From assembly GCA_016715425.1 (NCBI GenBank), contig JADKAC010000007.1:124001-188000 (forward strand): 64,000 nt of DNA. The letters run 5' to 3'. The notes under the pieces were generated by a model that saw only the letters and a list, made by a program, of their open reading frames with translations, did no database searches and was not told the DNA's origin. Position 1 is the stretch's first letter, and each line of letters starts with the position of its first letter. This document shows, one piece after another, positions 9,151 to 17,614 of the stretch. Origin of the DNA: Bacteroidota bacterium. Lineage in GTDB: Bacteria > Bacteroidota > Bacteroidia > Chitinophagales > BACL12. Both the position numbers and the translations under genes were made by a program.

Positions 9151-10818
9151 TTATTGAGGTATTCTGAAATTTCCCGGCTCAGGTAAATTACTTTGTGAAT
9201 ATTTAGCTACTACTTCTCCGTAATTGAGAATTACCAATCCGGTATTTTCCGGTACTATTTTCATCAGCACTTCTCCATCGCAATTTAAATTTGTGTAATC
9301 CAATTTAGTTGCTTCTTTCATTTGATTTAATAATGCGAAATCACTTTGACTGACAACAAAAAACTTATTTCCATTTGCAGATAACTCTTGCATTAATGGC
9401 AATAGTTTTCCAAAAACATCTTGCGAAAGTTGTGTGAGATCATTTACGATAAACATATACACCGGCAATGAATCGCTAAAAACGTTAAGTGTTACATCAT
9501 TGCCATCGGCATCCACTAAAAAGAATTCATTATAAGGCTCCATGCTGCCATCAATTTTATCGATAACGGACTCTCCCTCTGTAAATAATTCAACTTTACT
9601 ATCCGTGGTAAAAGTAATTTCTCCGGGTTGTCTCTCATTAAAATATTTTGCTTTAATATACTGATAGTTTGGTAAATCACGCCATGCCCATTTATCTATT
9701 ACAGTTCCATTTTTTAATAATACAATTCCGGGATTCACCCGCATAATTGTGAGTGTAACTTTATAATCACCTTTATAAAATGGAAATGCAGTTTGATTTG
9801 CATGTCGGAAAGCTTCAATATCATCTGCCGATGCTGAAACAAAACCAAATGTAAAAATCCCATCTCCTTCTGCTGCTTTTTGCAAGGTATTTATAGATTG
9901 CCATACTTCTCTATTTGTTTTGGATAAATCAGCACTTACAATCATAAACATATAGTCATCTTCATTCAGAATTTTTTCGGTTACATCATTTTCATCCAGA
10001 TCAATTACCGCAAAATCAACAATCTTTGGTATAAATCCTTTTTCAATTACTTTATCTGTTCTTTCCACAAAACTCCATTTTGTGGTATCTGCATATTCGG
10101 TTAACACACTGTAATCATTTTTATCAGATCTAATTTTTACTTTCTCAATTTTACCTGATTCTTTTGATTGATAAGCATACGTCATTTGTACAATTCCTTT
10201 TTTAGAATCTGCAGGAATTTGCATTAACTCTTCAATATTATTTCCAATGGCATAAGGTCTAAAATCTTTAAATACATCATGACGAATTGCCGTAACTGCA
10301 ACCCATGTGGTAAAGATTGTAGCAGCCAGAAATAATGCAAAAGCAGGAACTTTTGGAATCAGAGTCTTTATTTTTTCTCTGTTGTAAAAAATAATTAGAA
10401 TGAGAAAAGTCAACACCAGATCTTTATAAAATGATTGCCATGGAGTAAGCGGAATAGCATCGCCGAAACATCCGCAGTCTGTTACTTTTCCGGTAATTGC
10501 AGAATATCCTGTTAACCAAGTAAAAAATAATATCATTAACAGCAACAGCCACGCAACTAATCTGCCTGATAAACCGAGGAGTAATGCAATACCCAACGCC
10601 ACTTCCACTATACAAATCAAAGAAGCCTGAAACACAACCGTATTAATTATAAAATCTGATTTGAAGAATAAAAAAGCATTACCTGCATTAGCAAACAATT
10701 CATAATATTCTTCCAATTTAATGGCAAAACCAACCGGATCATTTGCCTTTATTAAACCTGAAAAAATAAATAAACATCCAACTAAAATTCTGCTTGTCGG
10801 GAACAATACTTTATTCAT
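9151..10818 (-). CDS. BT_3928-family protein: DoxX/MauE-like membrane domain plus two thioredoxin-like domains
   Basis: 555 residues. The N-terminal part has four to five transmembrane segments of DoxX/MauE type (SGLIKANDPVGFAIKLEEYY; DCGCFGDAIPLTPW between segments), with the cysteine pair seen in redox-associated members. Two similar soluble domains follow (about 265-410 and 430-550), each starting with a D-x-NDVT ... YMF-IV strand and ending in a V-K-x-LP stretch. They look thioredoxin-like but lack CxxC. The start overlaps the DUF1599 stop by 1 bp. Redox or respiratory support is inferred only. Confidence 0.8.
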   Translation of the reverse strand: MNKVLFPTSRILVGCLFIFSGLIKANDPVGFAIKLEEYYELFANAGNAFLFFKSDFIINTVVFQASLICIVEVALGIALLLGLSGRLVAWLLLLMILFFTWLTGYSAITGKVTDCGCFGDAIPLTPWQSFYKDLVLTFLILIIFYNREKIKTLIPKVPAFALFLAATIFTTWVAVTAIRHDVFKDFRPYAIGNNIEELMQIPADSKKGIVQMTYAYQSKESGKIEKVKIRSDKNDYSVLTEYADTTKWSFVERTDKVIEKGFIPKIVDFAVIDLDENDVTEKILNEDDYMFMIVSADLSKTNREVWQSINTLQKAAEGDGIFTFGFVSASADDIEAFRHANQTAFPFYKGDYKVTLTIMRVNPGIVLLKNGTVIDKWAWRDLPNYQYIKAKYFNERQPGEITFTTDSKVELFTEGESVIDKIDGSMEPYNEFFLVDADGNDVTLNVFSDSLPVYMFIVNDLTQLSQDVFGKLLPLMQELSANGNKFFVVSQSDFALLNQMKEATKLDYTNLNCDGEVLMKIVPENTGLVILNYGEVVAKYSQSNLPEPGNFRIPQ

Positions 10819-11378
10819 TATAACTGTCCTTTTTCTTTAAGTTTAATCAATGCGAATACACTGTAATTCACCATATCTGAATAATGGGAATCCACGCCTT
10901 CTGATATGAGTGTTTTTCCATCATTTTCTTCTATTTGTTTTATACGCAATAATTTCATCAGTATCAAATCAGTAAAACTGGTGATACGCATATCTCTCCA
11001 TGCTTCACCATAATCATGATTTTTATCTTCCATCAATGTTTTAATTCGTTGCACCTGATGATTATATAATGCAATGGTTTTATTTTCTTCCATTGACATT
11101 GGATCTTTATCGGTGAGTTCCATTTGAATCAATGCAATAATTGCGTAATTAATAATACCAATAAATTCATCCACCACAGTATCATTTACTTTGCGGGTTG
11201 CATTCTGCTCAATTGTTTTAATGCGTTGAGCTTTAATAAATATTTGGTCTGTAAGTGATTCTGTCCGTAATATTCTCCAGGAAGTACCGTAGTCCTTTAT
11301 TTTTTTTTGGAATATAGCACGGCAAGTTTCAATTACTTCATCGTATTGAGCACTTGTTTGACTTGATATAGGATTCAT
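10818..11378 (-). CDS. DUF1599 protein (two repeated nucleotide-modification-like domains)
   Basis: 186 residues from the ATG at 11378. The open frame extends to 11477, but that extension overlaps the divergent folP and does not look like this family, whose N-terminus is close to the one chosen. The protein is an internal duplication: residues 10-85 and 105-180 each carry an E/R-IFQKKIKDYG-SWR ... SLTDQI-IKA-RIK-IEE pattern (second copy MEDKNHDYGEAWRDMR). Function is unproven. It lies directly upstream of the BT_3928-family gene (1-bp overlap), a pairing seen in other Bacteroidota. Confidence 0.85.
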   Translation of the reverse strand: MNPISSQTSAQYDEVIETCRAIFQKKIKDYGTSWRILRTESLTDQIFIKAQRIKTIEQNATRKVNDTVVDEFIGIINYAIIALIQMELTDKDPMSMEENKTIALYNHQVQRIKTLMEDKNHDYGEAWRDMRITSFTDLILMKLLRIKQIEENDGKTLISEGVDSHYSDMVNYSVFALIKLKEKGQL

Positions 11379-11454
11379 TATTTTCACAAAAAATATGCAC
11401 GCCAAAACTACATATTTCCCAGCGCTTACCATGTTGCGCTCATGTGAAAGAATC

Positions 11455-12267
11455 ATGGATTTTTCCACACCTCGCATTATGGGAATACTAAACGTAACTC
11501 CGGATTCATTTTATAGAAGTGAAAAATTTGAATCGTTGAGCGATATATTACACACAGTGGAAACAATGCTTACAGATGGTGCTGACATCATTGATGTGGG
11601 TGGAATGAGTACCCGGCCGGGAGCAAAAATTATTGATGTAGATACTGAATTAAAACGTGTAATTCCTGTGGTGGAAAAAATAAAAAAAACATTTCCGCAA
11701 ACATGGCTTTCAATTGATACTGTACATGCAAAAGTGGCGGAAGAAGCAGTGCATCACGGAGCAGATATTATCAATGATATTTCTGCAGGTGCAATTGATA
11801 CAACACTATTAGATACAGTTGCTGCATTGAATGTTCCTTATATTTTGATGCACATGAAGGGCCTTCCTTCAACAATGCAGGATAAACCGGTTTATGAAAA
11901 TGTGGTAGAAGAGGTATTTACTTTTTTTATTGAAAAATTACAACTATTGCATTCGTTGAATACTTACGATGTAATTATTGATCCGGGATTTGGCTTTGGA
12001 AAAAACACCGAAGATAATTATGCATTGGCATCCAATATTAAACAGTTTCAGTTATTGGGTAAACCAATTTTAGCAGGCATCAGCCGCAAATCAATGATTT
12101 GTAAATTGTTAAAAGTAAATCCCGAAAAGGCGTTAAATGGTACTACTGCTTTAAATGCTTTACTGCTATTTAATAAAGTAAATATTATCAGAGTACATGA
12201 TGTAAAAGAAGCAAAAGAAGTGTTGCAAATTGTTTCTGCATTTAGTAATGCAGGTGCTTCTAATTAA
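11455..12267 (+). CDS. folP: Dihydropteroate synthase
   Basis: 270 residues from the ATG at 11455, whose product begins MDFSTPRIMGILNVTPDSF as in the family; a longer frame from 11395 would run into the divergent DUF1599 gene. It joins 4-aminobenzoate to the pterin diphosphate in folate synthesis and is the sulfonamide target. The pterin and diphosphate sites are visible: NVTPDSF, DVGGMSTRPGA, INDISAG, DPGFGFGK and GISRKSM. The stop codon abuts the stop of the converging TPR lipoprotein gene with no gap. Confidence 0.95.
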   Translation: MDFSTPRIMGILNVTPDSFYRSEKFESLSDILHTVETMLTDGADIIDVGGMSTRPGAKIIDVDTELKRVIPVVEKIKKTFPQTWLSIDTVHAKVAEEAVHHGADIINDISAGAIDTTLLDTVAALNVPYILMHMKGLPSTMQDKPVYENVVEEVFTFFIEKLQLLHSLNTYDVIIDPGFGFGKNTEDNYALASNIKQFQLLGKPILAGISRKSMICKLLKVNPEKALNGTTALNALLLFNKVNIIRVHDVKEAKEVLQIVSAFSNAGASN

Positions 12268-12849
12268 TTACTGATTTTTATTTTCTTCCGTTTGCAAATT
12301 AGATATATCCGAAGAATCTCCGCTTGCTGCCTGCAACTCTCTTAATATTTCATCCGGGCTTTTTCCCAAAGTTTTTAAAACGATATCAATACCATATTCC
12401 TGAGCTTGTAATGGATATTTCTCTAATAATTCCTTATATGCTACTTCAGCTTTTGGATAATCATTCAGCGTAACGTCATAAATGCCACCTATAGATAATA
12501 AACTTTTTGGTGCAAGATCATCAGCGGGATATTTATCAACTACTTTTCTAAACATTTCAATAGCAGCTTGAAAATCAGGTTTGCGTGCATTTAATCTTGC
12601 TGATTCAAATAAATATGCAGCACCTAAAGAATCTTCAGGATATTTCTCTGAATAGGCTACATACTCCTTAATCAATTCATCCACTTTAGCCTTCTGTTCG
12701 GGGCTTAACACCTCTGCAACTGCCAACATACTATCCACCTGAATTTGCATATCTGAAATGTGTTGCCTTGACTTTTCTTTATTGGTACAAGCAATTAGTA
12801 GGGTTGAAAAAGCGAACACTACAATCAAATATTTTTCGAACTTCATCAT
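12268..12849 (-). CDS. TPR-repeat lipoprotein
   Basis: 193 residues. A lipoprotein signal peptide has the lipobox LLIAC (Cys near residue 21). The rest is helical with TPR-like units (ARKPDFQAAIEMFRKVVDKYP, then DYPKAEVAYKELLEKYP), similar to YbgF/BamD-type scaffolds. A periplasmic or inner-face outer-membrane scaffold role is inferred. A TAAATTTG promoter box lies 20 bp upstream of the start. No partner gene points to a specific complex. Confidence 0.8.
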   Translation of the reverse strand: MMKFEKYLIVVFAFSTLLIACTNKEKSRQHISDMQIQVDSMLAVAEVLSPEQKAKVDELIKEYVAYSEKYPEDSLGAAYLFESARLNARKPDFQAAIEMFRKVVDKYPADDLAPKSLLSIGGIYDVTLNDYPKAEVAYKELLEKYPLQAQEYGIDIVLKTLGKSPDEILRELQAASGDSSDISNLQTEENKNQ

Positions 12850-12869
12850 TAATCGTTTATTTTAGTCGG

Positions 12870-12877
12870 CAAATTTA
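12870..12877 (-). promoter_or_regulatory. Bacteroidota -7 box (TAAATTTG) upstream of the TPR lipoprotein
   Basis: Matches the Bacteroidota -7 consensus TAnnTTTG on the reverse strand, 20 bp before the start at 12849. The wider core AATTAAATTTGC recurs upstream of ferredoxin (21725) and CcmE (25433). No clear -33 TTTG at the usual spacing. Confidence 0.45.
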
Positions 12878-12893
12878 ATTAACCATTATCACA

Positions 12894-14168
12894 ATGAGAA
12901 TTTATATCGTCTGTATTATTTGTTTATTCACTTTCGCATGTTCACCACGTTATGAAAAATATTTTATCAATGAGACTGATGTACTTAAATATGAATTGAC
13001 AAAGGCTCAGTCTGAATGTAATCTATCTGATAATTACGGGCCGGATCAATATACTTCGATACGTTATATCAGGGTGAATTTTCATATTATACAAGACTCA
13101 AATGGCGAAGGAAATTTCAATGAAGCACAAGCCAAAAAATATATTCCCGAATTAATTGAATCGGCAAATAACAAATTAGCAAATAATGAAAAAATGAATT
13201 TACCGGTTGGGAATAATACCGCTGTGTTACAAACCCAATATCGCTATGTATTGCAGGGAAATCCGGAAACCGGTGAAGATGGCATTTATATTCATCGAGA
13301 TGATTCTGCTTGTTATTTTATAAAAAATAAACCTTCGGGATTGTATTCTCAAAATGAAAAATATGTGTTTAAATATTCGGTAGGTGATGACAGTATTATA
13401 AACGTTTACTTGATTGAACATCATCCTGATAGCATACGGTTAAATCCAAATTATAATGTAACTGCCGGCGGAATTTCTTTTGGACATAATGTAAAAATGT
13501 TTGGTGGCTATTATAATAACTACACCACATTTTATGACAATGAAGGGGGCACATTTAATAAAGGAACCGGTATGTATGGCGGATTATTAAATCATGAAAT
13601 CGGGCATTCATTAGGATTAAATCATACATGGAGAGGAAACGATGGCTGTGATGACACACCGCTAAATCCAGGATGTTATGGAGCTTATGATCCACCATGC
13701 GATGGAGTAAACAGCAATAACGTGATGGATTATAATACTTGCACTTGTGCGCTTACGCCTTGTCAGTTAGGTAGAGTGCATTATAATTTCTGGAAAGAAA
13801 ATTCACTGCAACGACAAGTGCTAATAGAAGATTGGTGTGAATATCATTGGGATAAAAAAACTTTAATTAAACGTGATGATAATGTGGTGTTTAATCAGGG
13901 TCGTGATCTATTAGGTGATATTGAAATTCAAGAAGGAGCTACATTAACTATTCAATGTCAGGTATCACTTCCGGTAGGTGCAAAAATTATTATTAAACCT
14001 ACAGGAAAATTAATTCTGGATGGTGGCATAGTTACTAATCGTTGTGGTGATGAATGGGAAGGCATTGAAATCTGGAAAAGCAAAAAACTCAATGTTGCAG
14101 GAGAAGTTATTTGGGGCAATGGAGGATATATTGAACATGCACGTAATTTCGTTTGGTTAATACAATAA
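12894..14168 (+). CDS. Lipoprotein M43-like (PAPP-A type) zinc metalloprotease
   Basis: 424 residues. A lipoprotein signal peptide (lipobox FTFAC, Cys near 16) leads into a metzincin domain with the zinc motif HEIGHSLGLNH at about 234-244 and a Met-turn VMDYNT near 280, as in M43 pappalysin-like proteases. The active-site residues are complete. After the protease the chain ends in a short stretch of beta strands (LTIQCQVSLPVGAKIIIKP...). Family members usually go on to further domains or a T9SS tail, so this may be a shortened form held on the membrane by lipid instead. A bidirectional terminator follows. Confidence 0.85.
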   Translation: MRIYIVCIICLFTFACSPRYEKYFINETDVLKYELTKAQSECNLSDNYGPDQYTSIRYIRVNFHIIQDSNGEGNFNEAQAKKYIPELIESANNKLANNEKMNLPVGNNTAVLQTQYRYVLQGNPETGEDGIYIHRDDSACYFIKNKPSGLYSQNEKYVFKYSVGDDSIINVYLIEHHPDSIRLNPNYNVTAGGISFGHNVKMFGGYYNNYTTFYDNEGGTFNKGTGMYGGLLNHEIGHSLGLNHTWRGNDGCDDTPLNPGCYGAYDPPCDGVNSNNVMDYNTCTCALTPCQLGRVHYNFWKENSLQRQVLIEDWCEYHWDKKTLIKRDDNVVFNQGRDLLGDIEIQEGATLTIQCQVSLPVGAKIIIKPTGKLILDGGIVTNRCGDEWEGIEIWKSKKLNVAGEVIWGNGGYIEHARNFVWLIQ

Positions 14169-14171
14169 AAA

Positions 14172-14193
14172 AAGAGAGACATCTGCCTCTCTT
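14172..14193 (+). terminator. Hairpin terminator between converging genes
   Basis: AAGAGAG (14172-14178) pairs with CTCTCTT (14187-14193) around an 8-nt loop; an A-run precedes it, so it can serve the converging outer-membrane-protein gene as well as the protease gene. Stem of 7 bp, modest strength. Confidence 0.6.
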
Positions 14194-14216
14194 CATTATG
14201 ATTATTTCTACAAGAA

Positions 14217-15218
14217 TTAAAATCCTCTGCGTACAATTATACCCACTGAGAAAGGATGAATTTCTGGCCCACGACCTTCAATAAACAATGGATTAAGATC
14301 GTAACTTGCATATAAATTAAATTTCCCATAGCCAATTACTGCATTTACTTCGTGGCGAAAAGTCTGCACATTAAAATCTTCTTTATACACTTCTTTGCTG
14401 CCATCTAACTTATGTTTTGTTTTTGTTTTTACTCGTAATCCCGGACTGTATCCCACCATAAAGTGAAATGAATTATCTGTATCCCAGGGCTTTGATTCCG
14501 TACCAATATATAGTGGAACGGCAATATGCATTGTGTTGAATTTATTTTTATCATAATTAATATCTTCTTCTGTCAACATCAATGTATCATTTGGATTAGA
14601 AAGTGTAAAATCTTTTGTAAATCGGAAATGATGCCATTCCAAAGCAGTACCAAAATTAAAATTCAGGTAGCCATGAAACATGTTTACACGAGAGCGAAAT
14701 AAATCCAGATTTAAATCTGTGGATCCCCAAAAATTTAAGGACTCCATATCCTGATATGGTGCAGGCACACTGATATTTTTATTGGCATCCATGAATGTAT
14801 TATATCCAATTGACATTAATAGCGGTTCAGTTTGAAATACATCTACATCCCGATAATCGCTGTAAACTACTTTTCGGTTTCTGCCAAAATCAATATCTAT
14901 ATCGTCGCTGTTTTCTTTCTCACGAATCACAATTTTCCAATCACCGATACTTACAGAAGTAGAATCACTAAAAGAAGTATCGGGCACTATTGTAACATCG
15001 TATTCTTCAAAGTCAATGTCTTCTAATTCTTCTAAATTTTCCAGATCACGCAGGTCTCCTAATTGTTCAATATCCGGAATTTCTATAGTGTAAGATGAAC
15101 CGTCATCTTCATACACTGTAATTGTTGCTGATTTTGTTTTAACAACAGTGGAGTCTTCTTGCGCAAGAGCAAAAACAGTAGTTATAGTTGCGATGCAAAT
15201 TAAAATTAAATGTTTCAT
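14217..15218 (-). CDS. Outer-membrane beta-barrel protein of an ECF sigma operon
   Basis: 333 residues. A signal peptide (ITTVFALAQ) is followed by a very acidic N-terminal region (about 25-115, runs such as LGDLRDLENLEELEDIDFEE) and a C-terminal domain of amphipathic strands (NLDLFRSRVNMFHGYLNFNF ... IGYGKFNLYASYDLNP) ending in PFSVGIIVRRGF, as expected of a small outer-membrane barrel. It is the third gene after an ECF sigma factor and a putative anti-sigma factor, 4 bp behind the latter, so it is likely coexpressed with them. Function unknown. Confidence 0.75.
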   Translation of the reverse strand: MKHLILICIATITTVFALAQEDSTVVKTKSATITVYEDDGSSYTIEIPDIEQLGDLRDLENLEELEDIDFEEYDVTIVPDTSFSDSTSVSIGDWKIVIREKENSDDIDIDFGRNRKVVYSDYRDVDVFQTEPLLMSIGYNTFMDANKNISVPAPYQDMESLNFWGSTDLNLDLFRSRVNMFHGYLNFNFGTALEWHHFRFTKDFTLSNPNDTLMLTEEDINYDKNKFNTMHIAVPLYIGTESKPWDTDNSFHFMVGYSPGLRVKTKTKHKLDGSKEVYKEDFNVQTFRHEVNAVIGYGKFNLYASYDLNPLFIEGRGPEIHPFSVGIIVRRGF

Positions 15219-15222
15219 TTTG

Positions 15223-16077
15223 TTATTGATTTACTTTTCTTCGATTATAAAATTCAAGGTCAAATATTTTAATAGTTGTAGTTTTCACTTGTGGTTCTGA
15301 TAATGCATTTTCTGTATTTTGATTTTTTGAAATGCCCAAGATTCCTCCAAAATCATTTGCCAAAGCAACGGCGTTATTAATGCGATCAACAATACTTGGT
15401 GGCGATTCTGTTTCAATCTGTGTTTTCTTCATCATGTTATCGAAATAATAATTATATAACGAAGCGTATTGTTCAGAAAAATCTGTTGTTTTTAATCTTG
15501 GGTAATGCGGCGTAACAGTAAGACTTTTTGATTCAGCAAATAATATTTCTTCTGTTGCCGATAATTCTAATACAGATTTTTCATTTGGCAATAATTCCTT
15601 TTTCGAATCCTTTAATTTCACTACAGAATTTTTCTCTTTTTTATTTTCGGCAAAAAATATTTCTCCATTATTTGTGGAAGATTTTATTTCCATTGTATCT
15701 GTTACTTCCACAGTTGTAGATTTATTCACATCCGGTTTTTCCATTTCGGCTGAGTAATTAATTCCTGTGGTGGAATGGTCCATCAACATAAACCGTATAG
15801 CAACAAATAACAATAATGCAGCAGCGATAGCCGAAGCATATCTGAAATACGTATTGAACCCAATTATTTTTGCTTCCTTTTTCTTCAGTGCATTTTTATC
15901 CGGATGAATCACAGACTCGTCAGCCACTAAAAATGTATTATTAAACATTTCCAGTTCTGCGTTTAATTCAGGATGTTCACTCAAGAAATTTTGAAAAATC
16001 ACCTCTTGTTCAGGACTTAAATTCCCTTCCAGATGATCTACCATCCACTCCTCATAATTATGTTTATCTATTCTCAT
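15223..16077 (-). CDS. Putative anti-sigma factor, single-pass membrane protein
   Basis: 284 residues. The N-terminus (HNYEEWMVDHLEGNLSPEQE ... FLSEHPEL) is typical of Bacteroidota anti-sigma proteins that bind the sigma factor in the cytoplasm. It is followed by one transmembrane helix (about 76-93, ASAIAAALLLFVAIRFML) and a variable periplasmic part. Its start overlaps the stop of the sigma gene by 4 bp (ATGA), supporting translational coupling. The anti-sigma call rests on position and architecture, since no zinc motif is present. Confidence 0.7.
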   Translation of the reverse strand: MRIDKHNYEEWMVDHLEGNLSPEQEVIFQNFLSEHPELNAELEMFNNTFLVADESVIHPDKNALKKKEAKIIGFNTYFRYASAIAAALLLFVAIRFMLMDHSTTGINYSAEMEKPDVNKSTTVEVTDTMEIKSSTNNGEIFFAENKKEKNSVVKLKDSKKELLPNEKSVLELSATEEILFAESKSLTVTPHYPRLKTTDFSEQYASLYNYYFDNMMKKTQIETESPPSIVDRINNAVALANDFGGILGISKNQNTENALSEPQVKTTTIKIFDLEFYNRRKVNQ

Positions 16078-16562
16078 ATTAAATGATATATGCTCACTAA
16101 ATATTTTTTTAATGTTTGTCTTGCTCTGAAAATATACACCTTCACTTGTGCTTCCGTTAATTCCAGAATCTCTCCAATCTCCACATAGCTATAACCTTCA
16201 TAATCCCGCAACAGAATAACATTTTTTTGAATCTCCGGCAGTTTTGCCAATGCGTCTTCTATTGCTTCTTTCACACCTACCTGCAAGTCGGATGTGCCGC
16301 CTTTTGCACTTTCATCCATTTCATCCACGTAACTTGTACGTTTATGCTTGCGAAAAAAGTCAATCATATTGTGATACGCTGCGGTAAACAAATAGGATTT
16401 CGCTTTTTCCGGGTTAATCGCTTCTCTATTTTTCCAAAGAACTTCAAATGCATTCTGAACCACATCCTGAGCATCCTCATCGTTCAGTACATTTTTTCGA
16501 ATAAACCTGAACACTCCGTCAGCGCATAAATCCACGCATTTGTTGTATTCTGAGGTTGTCAT
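16074..16562 (-). CDS. ECF RNA polymerase sigma factor
   Basis: 162 residues. The sigma-2 region (DVVQNAFEVLWKNRE ... SYLFTAAYHNMIDFFRKHKR) and sigma-4 region (LPEIQKNVILLRDYEGYSYVEIGEILELTEAQVKVYIFRARQTLKKYL) are both complete, with the SYLF..A.N...D signature of Bacteroidota ECF factors. It directs transcription of its own regulon, probably including this operon, when released by the anti-sigma factor encoded next. The inducing signal is unknown. Confidence 0.93.
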   Translation of the reverse strand: MTTSEYNKCVDLCADGVFRFIRKNVLNDEDAQDVVQNAFEVLWKNREAINPEKAKSYLFTAAYHNMIDFFRKHKRTSYVDEMDESAKGGTSDLQVGVKEAIEDALAKLPEIQKNVILLRDYEGYSYVEIGEILELTEAQVKVYIFRARQTLKKYLVSIYHLI

Positions 16563-16681
16563 CCGTTAATAAGGCGATTGAGTTGTTAAAAAGTTACAGA
16601 TTGATAAAAAAAAATTGTCTGATTGCTAAAATCATGGTTGACTTTCATATTGTCTTGTAAATTTACGGAAACACTTGAGTG

Positions 16682-17530
16682 ATGAATATAATATTTCCAA
16701 CTGATTTCAGTGAACAAAGTGCCGATGCATTTGAGATGGCATTATATCTTGCTGAGAAGACAAATTCCGAAATTTTGTTATTACATGTGTACAGTATGCC
16801 CATGGTGACTACAAGTATAGAAGATGGTGGTTTTGATACCATGCCCGATCAGTTAATCCGATTATCTGAGGAAGCAGCTACAAACAGAATTGCGCAATTT
16901 AAAGACTCATTAATTAACCGATATAATAAAGGGTATGGCAATCGCATTCCGGTAACTGAAGTATTGCGAATGGGTTTTGTTGCCGATGAGATTGTGGCAC
17001 TTGCCGAAAAGGAAGATGTATTTTGCATAGTAATACCTGTGGTGCATACAACAGGAATGGATCGTTTATTATTTGGAGGCATTGTTTCATCTGTGCTTAA
17101 AAAAAGTAATAGTCCTGTATTTACAGTGCCAAAAGATTTTTCATTCCGACAAATTCAACGTTTAGCATATGCTACCGATCTAACGTTTGCAGATAATGAA
17201 GTTATTGACAAATTATTATTTCTTGCAGATATTTTTGAAGCGGAATTAAAATGTTTTCATGTGCATGATAGTAATCTTGAGATTGAAAATTCAATAATTC
17301 AAGATTTTATTACTCAATACAGCAATGAAGTTGAAAGAAAACGCATTAGTTTTCAACTAATAGAAAATTTAAATGTTCTAGATGGTATGGATTATTTTGT
17401 AAAAGAAAATAGAATTGACCTATTAGGTATGTTGCGACAAAAATCCTATATGAACAGTTTATTCAATATTAGCTATACAAAAAAAATGAGTTCACACAGC
17501 GAGATTCCATTAATAATTTATCACGAATAA
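16682..17530 (+). CDS. Tandem universal stress protein
   Basis: 282 residues from the ATG at 16682; a GTG directly before it (16679) is an equally placed alternative start. Two Usp domains are visible: 1-140 (NIIFPTDFSEQSADAFEMAL ... LKKSNSPVFTVPK) and 150-282 (RLAYATDLTFADNEVIDKLL ... SEIPLIIYHE). The second is more diverged. I do not see the full G-2x-G-9x-G-S/T nucleotide motif, so ATP binding is doubtful. Cytoplasmic, with a likely regulatory or stress role. Monocistronic. Confidence 0.88.
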   Translation: MNIIFPTDFSEQSADAFEMALYLAEKTNSEILLLHVYSMPMVTTSIEDGGFDTMPDQLIRLSEEAATNRIAQFKDSLINRYNKGYGNRIPVTEVLRMGFVADEIVALAEKEDVFCIVIPVVHTTGMDRLLFGGIVSSVLKKSNSPVFTVPKDFSFRQIQRLAYATDLTFADNEVIDKLLFLADIFEAELKCFHVHDSNLEIENSIIQDFITQYSNEVERKRISFQLIENLNVLDGMDYFVKENRIDLLGMLRQKSYMNSLFNISYTKKMSSHSEIPLIIYHE

Positions 17531-17614
17531 AATATTTGTTGAAATTAAAATGAAAGTATAATTTGTTTATGCATTCCAAACTTTCTATTCTAATTTCGAC
17601 GTTTCAATAAAAGT

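Noticed and set aside
11379..11477. Longer start of the DUF1599 gene (and the longer folP start at 11395)
   Set aside because: The two extensions overlap each other on opposite strands; the shorter starts match the family N-termini and leave a normal 76-bp divergent gap.
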